Below, one piece after another: positions 56,701 to 63,100 of a DNA stretch of 64,000 bases (within the stretch, counting starts at the first letter, position 1; each line of letters opens with the position of its first letter). The translations under genes and the position numbers were made by a program. This DNA comes from Oreocharis arfaki (Eukaryota; Chordata; Aves; Passeriformes; Paramythiidae), in contig VZRR01007842.1 of the NCBI GenBank assembly GCA_013398015.1, positions 62,001 to 126,000 of the forward strand, given 5' to 3'. The notes beneath the pieces were generated by a model. That model was not told the DNA's origin. It did no database searches and saw only the letters and a program-made list of their open reading frames with translations.

Positions 56701-59700
56701 AGTAAATAATTAACGTTGTTTATTATGCAAAGGAAGAAGAGAATGCAGCACTTGTCCTTTCATCTGTGCTGAATTAGTCAGAGTAAGGAAGATTAAAAGG
56801 AAAAACAAAACATATTTCAGTGTCTGATGCTGGGCTGATATGACTGAGAGTACTGAGGTTTATTATTATCTGTTGATGCCTGTTTGCTGTCAACAGGGTC
56901 GGTATTTCCTGCGGCCAGGGCTGGATTCTCAGTGTGCTTTGACCTTTCTGTAGATAAGAGCATAGTGGCGAATACCAGCATCCAAGCCCTTTGCAGGCAG
57001 AGTCTGGGAAGGGAGAGCAGCGCAGCAATGCGAGCCCTTCTCCTTAGAAAGTACCCATTTCTGCTGCTCCCACCCCTTCCTAGATGGTTGTTCTGGTAAC
57101 TGCTGGGGCTGCTGCATCCCCACACTGTGTGTGCCCAGCTAGTGTAGCTGCTGTTGTTCATGTAGTCGTGGTGGCAGGGATGCAGAGGGCAGATTCCTCA
57201 GTGTCTTGTAAGGTTTGTTTGTTCTTCTAACTTCTGACTGTAATTTTTGTGTTTTGGCCATGAAATAATTTGGCTGGGTGTTTCAAGACCAGGGATTTTT
57301 TAAGTGTTAGTGGTAATGTGTTGCTACTTGTAAATAATTGTGCTTTAGAGCAGTTTGAGAGTTTTCTGTGCAGCAAGGCAGAGAGGCAAGAGGGGAAGGT
57401 GTCTCTTCCTAGACCACTGTCTCCATTTTGCCTTGCTGCTGAAAGTTGATTGTACAGAAAAAAAAGCAGTTTCTTTATTCTGTTGGGTCTCATGCTGTTC
57501 CTCTCAGCATTATGCCTGACCTCAGATCAGGCCCAGTCTGGATCAAAGGTTTCAAAGCAAGTCCTTGCTTTGTACCTTTTACTCTCAGACATAAGGTCAA
57601 AATTACAAAGCTCAAGCTAATGCATCTGTTTTTCCTCTGACTGTGTCTGCTCCCTGCTGTCACCCTGTTTCAGGTTTATTTCTGGTCAGGGTGAATGCTC
57701 TGGGAGAGGAGCAACTGTTGCTGGGCTCATTTGGGAATAGCTGCACTCCAACCAAGCCTGGGAGGACACTTTTTTCCTTGTAACTCTCAATCGAGACTCT
57801 GGCCTATTGTCCATGCTGTTCTCGGTTGAAACAACAAATCCTTTTCCTCCCGCAGTCCGGCAAGTTCTCCAGCAGCTCCCCACCCTGCCAGAGCCAGCCC
57901 CAGGGCCTGCAGTACGCCGAGGACGCTGCCGAGCACGAGAACATGAAGGCTGTGCTGAAGACCTCCTCCATGGGCGGGGAAAGCACCATGGCGCTCGGTG
58001 TGCGCACTCGGAGCCGGGCCAGCCGAGGTAAGCGCCAGGGTTCCCTCTTGGCCACATTTCTTGTGCTGGGGTAGCCATGCAGGGGCCCAAACATCGGTCA
58101 TGTGCCTCTTGGGTAGCACTCGCAGACGAAAAGGTGGAAGGGGAAGGAGAACATCCCAGTGATGTTTTCATGGTAGAAGTGATTTGGGGCATGGGGATGA
58201 GGGAGAATTTACCTGAAGTTTGAACATGTAGATCACAGCCAGAGTAGGGGTGTCAGGAGTCCAAGTCTGCAGAAATTCCCAATTCTCCCTGCATGATGAT
58301 GGTGACTGCCCACTAACACCCCAATTCTTGTTTTCATCATGAAAGCAAAATGGGCCATCTGGAGAATTCAGAATGTGGTTTTCTCTTTATTTTCAATTGA
58401 ACCAAGTAGAAAGTAGCAATTCAAGTTCAAGTGAAAAGACCTTGCAGCATTTTATGAATGACTGGGGAGAGGAAAATGGGTAGGAAAAAGATGATGTGTC
58501 TTTTAACCACCTCCCTGCTAAACTGCAAAGGTACTTGCTTTTGTCTTCCCCTCACCACTCTCATACATGCAATACATGGAAGATGGTTTTGGAGGAAAGG
58601 TTATGCACCGAAATTCAAGTCTTCATTTTCCTGCTCTAATATTTCTTCTCCTTCATATCTGGATATCTTACACTTCCTTCATGCTTTTTGATACAACTAA
58701 TAGCACATCCAGAGCATCCACCTCTAAATCTGTGTTTGTGTAGTTTATTAAGGCTTGAAGCCATGATCCTGCCTAATTCAGGGGGTTCACAGCCCCAATG
58801 TAAGAAGCCAGTCAGCTAACTAAAGTACAAAGATTAAATAATTCAAGCTGCAGTGCAACAAGCTGAACAGCTAAGTAATCCACTGAATGCTAAGAGGAGA
58901 GTGTCCTGATTGCGAAGCTTGTGTTCTCCAGAAGAACAGCAGAGGCTGAAGATGGGTGAGCCAGGCAGGAGCTTGTCAGGAGTACTGTTATAATGTAGCT
59001 GCTCCTGACAAGAGCCAGGAGACAAGGCAGTAAAGACCTAATCAAAGCTGTTGTTTATGGACTTCAGGGATGTCATAGAGAGTGGCCTTGTTGGTGATTT
59101 CTTAGCTGCTTGCAATTGTACCACACCCACACTTTTCAAAGCTCGCTGTCAATCTTCACACTGTACACTAGCCTTGAAATTACTTAAAAACAAAATGCAC
59201 ACAGAACAGCAGTCAGTAGTGGAGGAACCCAAAGATGTGCTACTCAGTGCTCTATGGAGTAAGGAGCGCCAGAGCCTTGGATTTGGAAACATGGCTCACT
59301 TGTTTGTTCGTGGTTTTAACCAAAATTGCTTTCAGCTTTTCAGCTTGCCAACAGCTCTTCCACTCGTAGTGGAGCACAGTCATGCCAGGAGACATACAGC
59401 TCTGTAATAAGAAGGTGAATTCTTCATTGTGAAGGGGACGAAACAATGTCAAACCAGACTTTATGCCCTTTTCTTGTCTCCTTCGTACTATTTGTGTTAT
59501 GATACAGATGCTCAGAAATTGTTCTTCTTCTTCTTTTTCCTTTCTTTCTTTCTTTTTCTTTCTTTCAGTGCAAAGGACTTGTGTTTCTGATTTCCGTCAA
59601 TCTCTAAGATGTGCCATGTCTTCTAGTGTCTTTGTAATAGGAGCAGAGAGAAACATGGTCACACAACACTATCCATCCTTGGCTTATAGGCAGCCTCTGG

Positions 59701-59767
59701 CAGGCATTTGCCAGTTGTGTGGTCAAGAGCAAGACACCAAGGCTGAAAGGAATAGAAAGTGTGTGTA

Positions 59768-59800
<33 letters not shown>

Positions 59801-60191
59801 GTACATATATTATAACTGCTTTTGAGCTCTTGTCTCTCTGCTGGTGCAGCAAAGAGCTTAGGGTATTCTTTAGAAGTATTCTCCATTAGGCAGAGTCTTC
59901 TCCTTTGGTTGAAGTCGGGATGACTGAGCTGCCTACTGTAATTTCCCAAAAAACCCAATTGCAAAACCAAAGTGATGCAAGAGGCTTCCTGTCTTCTCTT
60001 CCCTGAATTCACTTGCTGGACTTTTCCAGGCCGTATTGGTTCATGGAACACTGGCAACGACGATTCTCCAAACGCAACGGATGACGCCGCGGATGAGATC
60101 ATGGATCGCATTGTCAAGTCCGCCACCCAAGTGCCAAGCCAGCGAGCGGTGCCTAGAGAGAGGAAGCGGTCACGAGCAAATAGGAAGTCAT
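1483..60191 (+). CDS. FHOD3: FHOD3, 3' portion of the gene (12 core coding exons plus optional exons)
   Basis: Formin that nucleates and bundles actin filaments and, in heart and skeletal muscle, supports sarcomere assembly. Core join: 1483-1533, 5804-6018, 11953-12264, 16008-16897, 23343-23501, 31806-31988, 36616-36735, 37201-37362, 47819-48009, 49586-49778, 57856-58027, 60030-60191; optional 49976-50128 and 55249-55272. Every junction has AG/GT borders and the phases match, giving one uninterrupted reading frame of about 936 codons. Order is linker helix, acidic region, FH1, FH2, DAD. FHOD3 rather than FHOD1 is chosen from the acidic exon, the linker wording (SDYIWDQLMANPREL, DMDFTDLGEEDD) and the T(D/E)5XE micro-exon. 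The N-terminal half and the last coding exon are outside the window. The comparison with mammalian FHOD3 is from memory; no alignment was run. Confidence 0.95.
1534..5803 (+). other. FHOD3: FHOD3 intron, 4.3 kb
   Basis: Mostly unique AT-rich intron with scattered short ORFs of chance length. The only structured part is a T-rich then polypurine GGA-rich stretch at about 5380-5511, described separately. Confidence 0.8.
5421..5511 (+). repeat. GGA-rich polypurine tract
   Basis: About 90 bases almost wholly of G and A on the plus strand, built from GAG/GGA units with a few C or T interruptions (gaggaggaggagaaggagga, ggggg runs). The complement is a long C/T mirror-like tract, which accounts for the proline-rich minus-strand frame at 5061-5528. 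Such tracts can form triplex or G-quadruplex structures. Confidence 0.9.
5804..6018 (+). CDS. FHOD3: FHOD3 exon: end of linker helix and Ser/Pro-rich segment
   Basis: 215-base exon; acceptor ctttcag at 5803, donor gtaagt at 6019, start phase 2 and end phase 1. It opens with the helix YKYLEKLAAEEYEKELKSR, then SVSRGRSELSLNL, then a Ser/Pro-rich low-complexity stretch ending PCGTPQPSEG, where the final Gly/Val codon is split with the next exon. SRGRSE and the following Ser-Pro pairs look like plausible kinase sites, but that is inference. The helix and SRSVSRGR wording match the linker of mammalian FHOD3, while the Ser/Pro part appears poorly conserved. An extended polypurine tract lies about 290 bases upstream in the preceding intron. 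Confidence 0.93.
7770..7950 (+). repeat. Possible ancient MIR/tRNA-type SINE
   Basis: The order resembles a MIR core: a segment like 'ccattttacag..gag' (caattttactgttcc), then aacttgctcaag, then gacagaactcagatta and a closing 'caagcagttgctttta'. The similarity is patchy and judged by eye, so this could be coincidence. Confidence 0.3.
11269..11329 (+). repeat. Short divergent tandem duplication
   Basis: gccatatgccaaccaattgg at 11269 recurs as gccatatgccgccaagcagt at 11302, each followed by a ggaaact or tggaaact end. The copies are 25 and 28 bases with an 8-base spacer. Confidence 0.7.
11953..12264 (+). CDS. FHOD3: FHOD3 exon: acidic Glu/Pro repeat region
   Basis: 312-base exon; acceptor ccaccag at 11952, donor gtaaag at 12265. 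The frame begins V-S-A-S-E-P-E-P and runs through imperfect EP/ET/EA repeats made from short GA/CC-rich codon repeats, then SILSEKERQNEEVNEKDNC-like and SSISSASSTLEREEREDKL text that is well kept in the family. The Glu-rich first half is low complexity and probably disordered. The second half (EKERQNE...KDNCSASS) is the recognisable FHOD3 signature. Serine-rich open frames on the minus strand over this exon are shadows of the acidic codons. Conservation of the repeat part is expected to be loose, so its length may vary between individuals or species. Confidence 0.92.
12265..16007 (+). other. FHOD3: FHOD3 intron, 3.7 kb
   Basis: No exon or classified repeat is recognised. It includes overlapping minus-strand ORFs at 13680-14399 of unknown nature and a G-rich patch near 14541-14562 (ggg/gggg/gggg runs). 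Confidence 0.75.
16008..16897 (+). CDS. FHOD3: FHOD3 large exon: pre-FH1 region, FH1 and start of FH2
   Basis: 890-base exon, start phase 2 and end phase 0; acceptor attgcag at 16007, donor gtacag at 16898. In order it encodes GPWSQTIQDAGVNEQC, the conserved RFMLDMLYAH block, a Lys/Glu-rich charged stretch, SVKAFAEKFNSGEL, SDYIWDQLMANPREL with DMDFTDLGEEDD, the FH1 proline tracts (16544-16659), and the opening of FH2 from KKKKTIRLFWNEVRP through CREFLWSKLEPI to SKELPVTK. FH1 recruits profilin-actin, and the LFWNEV segment belongs to the FH2 lasso/linker start that links the dimer. The open frame runs upstream of the acceptor and past the donor, but those parts are intron. The Gly-rich minus-strand ORF over FH1 is a shadow. 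Confidence 0.97.
16544..16659 (+). other. FHOD3: FH1 domain: profilin-binding proline tracts
   Basis: Within the large exon the frame encodes three long proline runs of 7, 7 and 6 residues separated by SFLGL and LFGC, and then a shorter PPP run after a SANLLA spacer. FH1 polyproline runs of this length bind profilin and deliver profilin-actin to the adjacent FH2 dimer. The prolines use mixed CCC/CCT/CCA/CCG codons, so the DNA is C/T-rich but not a simple trinucleotide repeat. Confidence 0.93.
16898..23342 (+). other. FHOD3: FHOD3 intron, 6.4 kb
   Basis: AT-rich intron with poly(A) at about 20162-20174, a triple CTTATTTGAAGT repeat (20773-20819) and chance ORFs. No transposable element recognised with confidence. 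Confidence 0.75.
20773..20819 (+). repeat. Three-copy 12-base tandem repeat
   Basis: The unit cttatttgaagt occurs three times; the first two copies are separated by cacacag and the last two abut. Simple local slippage or duplication. Confidence 0.75.
23343..23501 (+). CDS. FHOD3: FHOD3 FH2 exon (lasso/knob segment)
   Basis: 159-base exon, exactly 53 codons, phase 0 at both ends; acceptor tactaag at 23342, donor gtaaga at 23502. It begins KTAADGKRQEIIVLD and contains SKRSNTINIGLTVLPPP and NFDEYALNKEGIE. In FH2 domains the conserved Ile in the block after LDxKR contacts actin and its substitution abolishes assembly; here the INIGL text supplies that Ile, which I assign by family pattern rather than alignment. 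Sequence is nearly identical in wording to mammalian FHOD3, with Thr for Ala or Ile at two positions as I recall it. Confidence 0.96.
28573..28975 (+). mobile_element. CR1 LINE 3' fragment, sense
   Basis: Classic CR1 end: agctgggcctgttcagcctg, then ctgaagggagggtgtcaaga, ggacaagagtcagtgggcag, a reverse-transcriptase C-terminal remnant (FHLDMRKNFFTVQV, HWDRLPRK, VFKNHLGTIL), ggttggaccagaagtccc and the terminal gattctgtg octamer-type end. The frame is still partly open but the copy is 5'-truncated, as usual for CR1. This element type supports an avian or sauropsid source. Confidence 0.93.
30087..30150 (+). repeat. (GGAT)16 microsatellite
   Basis: Sixteen uninterrupted GGAT units. It is read as GWMDGWMD repeats in chance plus-strand ORFs, which should not be taken as protein. 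Confidence 0.97.
31331..31490 (-). mobile_element. Old CR1-family fragment, reverse orientation
   Basis: The plus strand reads gggctaaaagggactgtaaa, then tctggtctgacttgctgtaa atcacaggcc, then cttaaacatgtgaaagttgatgaga. This follows the reverse complement of old sauropsid CR1 3' ends (aaggccagaagggaccat..tctgacctcctgtataacacaggcca). Divergence is high and the limits are approximate. Confidence 0.65.
31806..31988 (+). CDS. FHOD3: FHOD3 FH2 exon
   Basis: 183 bases, 61 codons, phase 0 at both ends; acceptor tgcacag at 31805, donor gtgagg at 31989. Encodes KILTMIPTEEEKQKIQEAQ, then GSAEQFLLTLSSISEL, then LWAFKMDYETVEK. This is the helical FH2 core, where E-Q-F-L-L and the I-S-E-L-S-A-R-L helix are hallmark positions. 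The exon is noticeably GC-richer than the surrounding intron. A longer open frame continues past the donor but loses family similarity exactly at gtgagg, supporting the junction. Confidence 0.96.
31989..36615 (+). other. FHOD3: FHOD3 intron, 4.6 kb
   Basis: AT-rich intron with a short CR1 3' tail at 35739-35815. The 94-codon plus-strand ORF at 33800-34084 has no recognisable features. Nothing else supported. Confidence 0.8.
35739..35815 (+). mobile_element. CR1 LINE 3' tail, sense
   Basis: The sequence ctacccatggcagaggggtt, ggaactggatgatcttcagc and tcttttccaacacagaccgttctatgaatctgtg corresponds to the last ~75 bases of a CR1 copy, including the terminal octamer-like end. Severely 5'-truncated. 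Confidence 0.88.
36616..36735 (+). CDS. FHOD3: FHOD3 FH2 exon carrying the GNFLNGTN motif
   Basis: 120 bases, 40 codons, phase 0; acceptor tatggtag at 36615, donor gtaagc at 36736. Encodes EVAEPLLDLKEGMDQLEHNK followed by TLGFILSTLLAIGNFLNGTN. GNFLNGTN is the FHOD version of the most conserved FH2 signature (GN-x-x-N), part of the post/knob interface that holds the ring-shaped dimer together. It is followed by the shortest intron of the FH2 block (465 bases) before the next exon. Confidence 0.97.
36736..37200 (+). other. FHOD3: FHOD3 intron, 465 bases
   Basis: Shortest intron of the FH2 block. Ends in an extended T/C tract (37160-37200) before the ctttacag acceptor. Nothing else seen. Confidence 0.9.
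37201..37362 (+). CDS. FHOD3: FHOD3 FH2 exon
   Basis: 162 bases, 54 codons, phase 0; acceptor is a long T/C tract ending ctttacag at 37200, donor gtatgt at 37363. Encodes AKAFELSYLEKVPEVKDTVH, KQSLLHHVCTMVVEKFPDST and DLYSEIGAITRSAK. The L-x-K-V-x-E-x-K-D and L-L-H-H segments are the conserved FH2 coiled-coil/post region. Two downstream ATG codons inside this exon are internal and not starts. Confidence 0.96.
37845..38038 (-). mobile_element. CR1 LINE 3' fragment, reverse orientation
   Basis: The plus strand starts atcacagaatagttggggtt and continues tccaatgccctgctaaagca, gtccaggcaggttttgagca, tctccagaggaggtgactcc, acagcctgtctgggcggcct and gttccagtgctctgtcagcc. This is the textbook reverse complement of a CR1 3' end. 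It fades after 38038. Confidence 0.93.
38808..39600 (-). mobile_element. Older CR1-like LINE segment, reverse orientation
   Basis: Begins cagaataacttagattggaa aggatctctgaaggtcgtgt (CR1 3' end in reverse). Further along are cacagtattccagcctctcc, a Gly/Pro-less degenerate stretch, then cctgccatctgtagatttta and cgtttccagataattttgac, in the order expected for a reverse CR1 ORF2 end. Coding capacity is destroyed. The distal limit is uncertain and some internal parts may be unrelated. Confidence 0.65.
47819..48009 (+). CDS. FHOD3: FHOD3 FH2 exon
   Basis: 191 bases, start phase 0, end phase 2; acceptor gtttttccag at 47818, donor gtacag at 48010. Encodes VDFEQLQENLCQMERRCKAS, WDHLKAIAKHEMKPSLKQKM, SEFLKDCAERIIILKIVHRR and IIN, with AG left to join G at 49586 (Arg). 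This is the long C-terminal helix of FH2. It follows the largest intron in the window (about 10.5 kb). Confidence 0.96.
48010..49585 (+). other. FHOD3: FHOD3 intron, 1.6 kb
   Basis: AT-rich, with a T-run at 49517-49528 near the 3' end and small chance ORFs on both strands. No repeat family or exon recognised. Confidence 0.85.
49586..49778 (+). CDS. FHOD3: FHOD3 last FH2 exon
   Basis: 193 bases; the first base completes Arg, then 64 codons end in phase 0. Acceptor gttttccag at 49585, donor gtaagt at 49779. Encodes FHSFLLFMGHPPYAIREVNI, NKFCKIISEFALEYRTTRER and a very basic tail VLQQKQKRANHRERNKTRGK then MITD. It closes FH2 and its basic C-terminal helix. Because it ends in phase 0, three downstream choices are all in frame: the exon at 49976, the micro-exon at 55249 and the DAD exon at 57856. 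This donor is therefore the isoform decision point of the 3' half. Confidence 0.96.
49779..49975 (+). other. FHOD3: Short intron before the candidate terminal exon
   Basis: 197 bases from a consensus gtaagt donor to a T-rich tract with tatag at 49975. Its small size next to the 8.1 kb alternative intron would favour fast splicing to the terminal exon where that acceptor is recognised. Confidence 0.6.
49976..50128 (+). CDS. FHOD3: Candidate alternative terminal exon: DAD-less FHOD3 C-terminus
   Basis: Not reported by ATG-based ORF logic because it has no start. A T-rich tract and tatag acceptor at 49975 sit 197 bases after the 49778 donor. Reading in phase 0, as that donor requires, gives 50 sense codons and TAA at 50126: DENKLKLTIQKELLCVSHRQ, CPEYLEDITSQVYLISQEYE, KEKKTLKLDS. 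The tail is charged, with a likely amphipathic helix in its second half. Three AATAAA signals follow within about 450 bases. The product would keep FH1-FH2 but lose the DAD. I do not recognise the 50 residues in any family. Alternatives: chance open phase, or a remnant of inserted sequence. A 50-codon run by chance in one fixed frame is unlikely but not excluded. Confidence 0.6.
   Translation, partial: DENKLKLTIQKELLCVSHRQCPEYLEDITSQVYLISQEYEKEKKTLKLDS
50129..50580 (+). other. FHOD3: Putative 3' UTR of the short FHOD3 form
   Basis: AT-rich sequence after the TAA of the candidate terminal exon. It includes a short (TA)n run at about 50266-50295 and ends with a group of AATAAA hexamers. No open frame of note and no interspersed repeat is recognised here, in keeping with UTR rather than inserted element, though this is inference. 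Confidence 0.45.
50443..50578 (+). terminator. Cluster of three AATAAA polyadenylation signals
   Basis: AATAAA occurs at 50443-50448, 50545-50550 and 50573-50578, 315 to 450 bases after the stop of the candidate terminal exon. The second is followed by T-rich then GTGCC-type sequence, a plausible downstream element. AATAAA is common in AT-rich introns, so the value lies in the clustering and position. Another AATAAA-rich run at 50720-50746 is a simple repeat and is not counted. Confidence 0.45.
50720..50746 (+). repeat. (AAAT)n simple repeat
   Basis: About six to seven units of AAAT. Generates spurious AATAAA hexamers. Confidence 0.93.
53721..53773 (+). repeat. (GATA)10 microsatellite with GATG-interrupted end
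   Basis: Ten perfect GATA units (53721-53760) followed by gatggatagatgg. Likely length-polymorphic. Confidence 0.97.
55249..55272 (+). CDS. FHOD3: FHOD3 muscle-type micro-exon, CK2 motif T(D/E)5XE
   Basis: 24-base exon ACG GAT GAA GAA GAG GAT GTT GAG encoding TDEEEDVE, phase 0 at both ends, acceptor ggcag at 55248, donor gtatgg at 55273. It fits T(D/E)5XE exactly. In mammals the muscle FHOD3 isoform carries an eight-residue insert of this form between FH2 and DAD; CK2 phosphorylates its Thr, which directs the protein to myofibrils and protects it from autophagic turnover. The position here, between the last FH2 exon and the DAD exon, is the same. The strong pyrimidine tract ends in an earlier AG at 55242, so a longer form adding Trp-Gln is possible. 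Inclusion is expected in heart and skeletal muscle by analogy. Confidence 0.88.
55273..57855 (+). other. FHOD3: FHOD3 intron between micro-exon and DAD exon
   Basis: 2.6 kb. GC content rises after 56880, which produces overlapping ORFs on both strands (for example 56817-57161 minus). No element or exon recognised. Confidence 0.8.
57856..58027 (+). CDS. FHOD3: FHOD3 exon: post-FH2 linker and start of autoregulatory region
   Basis: 172 bases, start phase 0, end phase 1; acceptor tcccgcag at 57855, donor gtaagc at 58028. Encodes SGKFSSSSPPCQSQPQGLQY, then AEDAAEHENMKAVLKTSS, then MGGESTMALGVRTRSRASR and a split Gly. The AEDAAEHENMKAVLKTSS block is highly conserved in FHOD3 and leads into the DAD. 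The exon is much GC-richer than nearby intron. Several open frames in other phases and on the minus strand over this stretch are shadows caused by the high GC. Confidence 0.96.
58028..60029 (+). other. FHOD3: FHOD3 intron, 2.0 kb
   Basis: Contains a C/T tract at 59519-59568 ending in an acceptor-like AG, and a GT/TA compound microsatellite at 59759-59811. Otherwise unassigned intron. Confidence 0.8.
59759..59811 (+). repeat. Compound (GT)n(TA)n microsatellite
   Basis: A GT-rich run (59759-59788) passes into alternating TA (59788-59800) and a degenerate gtacatatat tail. The CVYVCVCV and HTHTHTH frames over it are repeat translations. Confidence 0.95.
60030..60191 (+). CDS. FHOD3: FHOD3 exon: DAD core and first ROCK-type site
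   Basis: 162 bases, start phase 2, end phase 1; acceptor cttttccag at 60029, donor gtgagt at 60192. Encodes GRIGSWNTGNDDSPNATDDA, then ADEIMDRIVKSATQVPSQRA and VPRERKRSRANRKS. The DEIMDRIVKSA helix plus the basic RERKRSR stretch form the diaphanous autoregulatory domain, which binds the N-terminal DID and keeps the formin closed. In FHOD proteins ROCK phosphorylates a Ser/Ser/Thr triad at the extreme C-terminus to open the molecule; the first Ser (RKS, codon 60188-60190) is here, and the other two sites should be in the next exon outside the window. Confidence 0.96.
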
Positions 60192-63100
60192 GTGAGTATG
60201 AGGCTGTTAAGTTGCTCAGAATAAGAAAACATGCAAGTATTTATGTATACTGGTGTAGGATCCAGGCCTTTGGTAGGCAGACATGCATTGGGAGTGGCTT
60301 GAGTGTGTGATGGTGATTGGCTTATGTTCCTCTTGCTATTGTTTAAACAATGTTGTATGCAGTGGGCGACTCTGTCTTCTACAGAACTTGAAATGTCCTT
60401 AGCAGAAAGAGAAGAATGGTTTATGGTGCTTTATGAGAGTACTTACGCATAAGTAGAGAAGTCAGATTAGGACCTCAGATGGAGACTGCTTAAAATGCTG
60501 TAACCTAGTGTGAACTGGCATAAAGATTAATAGTTGTGTCTGTAGCTGAATTTATTCATGAAGCAAAAAAGTAGTTTGAGATATTTCGCCTTTTAAAATC
60601 TTTCTCTCTCGTGCTGTGTGCTATCTTTCCGCAGCCCTGAAAACAAAATGTCTACTGCTGCTTGGCTGCAAAGTGGTTATAGAGGAGTTTAACTTCCACT
60701 GGGAAGAAAAGGTAGCACATTTATAAGGTGGTCTTTCAATGGTGTAGTGTGGCCTTGGGGCTGAGCTGCGGCACCCGAGTTTGAGGAGTTTGGTTTCATG
60801 CTTTAGTAAATCCAATGTTTAAGAGGTGATGAACTTTATGGGTTTGGGGTTTTTTTCCTCATGTGCAGAGACTTGTGCAAATACTATGAGAAGGATAACT
60901 ACCCAAAAAACGTAAGATTTTACTGTTTAACGTCATTAACCATATGTGGCTTTTTGACTACCTTTCCATCCGTTTTTTTAGCATTTCTGGGAAGTTAGGA
61001 CAAAGAGGAGACAACAACAGTGAGTGAAAAATGACATAGATTTTCTTTTTTTTGGAGTGGTTCTAACATAATGGGTGATCAAAAACATTTGGTATTTGCT
61101 GTAAACTAGCATGTGCTGAAAGCATATTCACTTTCCCCAACATGCTAAGAAAGGAACTTCTGCATGTGGCAAGAGCAGAGGCAAAGTGGACACTCTGGTT
61201 AGATGAGCCAGTCTCTAAACAAAGAAAATGAGCTGACACTGGATTGTCTGTCTTACTTTCTGTCATACTCTGTGCCCTACCTCTTTGTGGCATCGCCTGC
61301 TGCTGCCCACTTCCCCACACAGTTCTGGTGTTCTGCACGTGCTGACTGCTGCAGTTGGTTTGTGCACATCAAATAAATCTCCTGTATGTTTGCCTGTTTC
61401 CATGGTTTATCCCTATTTCCATGGTTTATCCCGTGCTAAAATATTTCCTCTGTTAACAGCTCTGTCTTCATACACACATATACCAAAACCTCTTATTCCT
61501 GATTTTTGCCAGATACTTTTTTTCCCAAGGAAGCAGTTGTTGCAGAAACAACAGAACAGGATAATGATAATAAAAATACTATATATTTTTCAATAGAACT
61601 GTCTTTTATCCACAGTAAAAACATTAACAGGGATTAAACATTCAGTAAATGTTTAGGCTGGGACTGATTTCCATTGTAATTAATGATGGTAGAATCGAGC
61701 TCTTGTGCTTGTTTGTTCTTCAAGATCTGGATGAGACTCTTAAGTGGGCTAAAAGACAGTTTCAAAACAAACATAAAGTTCAGTGGTTTAGTGTCCCTTT
61801 TAGCTGACACCTGCAGAAGCGTGGAAGGAGAATGTCCTAATTGAACTGTTTCACTCTGATAGATAGTCAATATACCTGGATGATGAATTAATGAAGTAGT
61901 TTATAACACACCCAGCTGGGCTGATAACATGACATCTTCAGGAAATGAAGAGAGATCAGCCCTTGCTGATGCATGATGTGAGTTAAATGAGCAGAAGATA
62001 TTCCAGTTAGAAACACATAAACATAAACATGTAAGAAAGTAGATTTTTAGGCGTATCTCAATGATTTAGATTAGCAGACACTATGATATTTATTACCTGT
62101 AGAGCAAAGAAGCACTATTATCTGATAGGTTTGATTCACCACCTTCAATCTTCAGACTCTCATACACATCTTTTGGCTTTTGCCATGACCTTGGTATTCA
62201 ATCTATTCATGGACATCAAAGAGAAACTCACTTGAAAGGAATGATTTTTTTTTCCTGTGTATCATGTTGTGTACATCTCATTGCTTTCAGTGTACAACTG
62301 GAAATCTTGTCAGGCTTACTTAGCATTCAGCTGAGATTTTAGTGAGCATGAACTGAGATACACGGTTTAGCAAAATCAGAAACGCAAAAAGATTTATATG
62401 CACTTGCACTATAAACATTTGCTGTGGTCCCAGCAGAAGGTTCTCATGGGCAAGGGATTTTTTCCCATTAAAAAAACAGTGAAATGCGAAGTAAAAAAAA
62501 AAACAAAAAAAAAAACAACACGAAACAAATTACTGAAGTCATTTATAGCTAGGGGAAAACAGAAATAGGTTTATGGAAAAGGTTATGTTAAATTCAGGAA
62601 GAAGTTGCAATGGGAAAATGAGACATCTTGACATGTTTATTTGAAGCATTTTAACTTTTGTGGTCATTGAGCAGTGTGACCATATCTGGTGTGCAGAGAG
62701 CTTCGTTAGGGCGTAATGGTGCAGAAGAATTTGAAAGCTCAGGGTAATTGTCAGAACTGTAAAATGGGAGGAGAAATAAAGCAGGGAGTCATCGAGCAAA
62801 AGACAGATGGAAATGTCTGTATCTGTTGGTTAGGAAGGGTCACTGATAAATCAAGATATGACTAGTAGGAATTTGTTCAGTAAGAGCTGAAGTGAATTAC
62901 AGAAATCTAAGGTACGTGGTAAGTGCATAACAACAGAGTTTCTGTGATGATCTGAAGAGCATGATTCTGTGGTAGACCTTTACACATTGGAAGATTTTCA
63001 GGATAAAATTTGTCATTTAGAAGTACAGTAACCAACTGGAAGTCACTGCCTTACGACAGGTGTTCGGTGACCTGCCTACCATATATCCTACAGTGGCATT

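Noticed and set aside
57686..58192. 168-codon minus-strand ORF rich in Arg and Pro
   Set aside because: It lies antisense to the GC-rich DAD exon and has no independent support.
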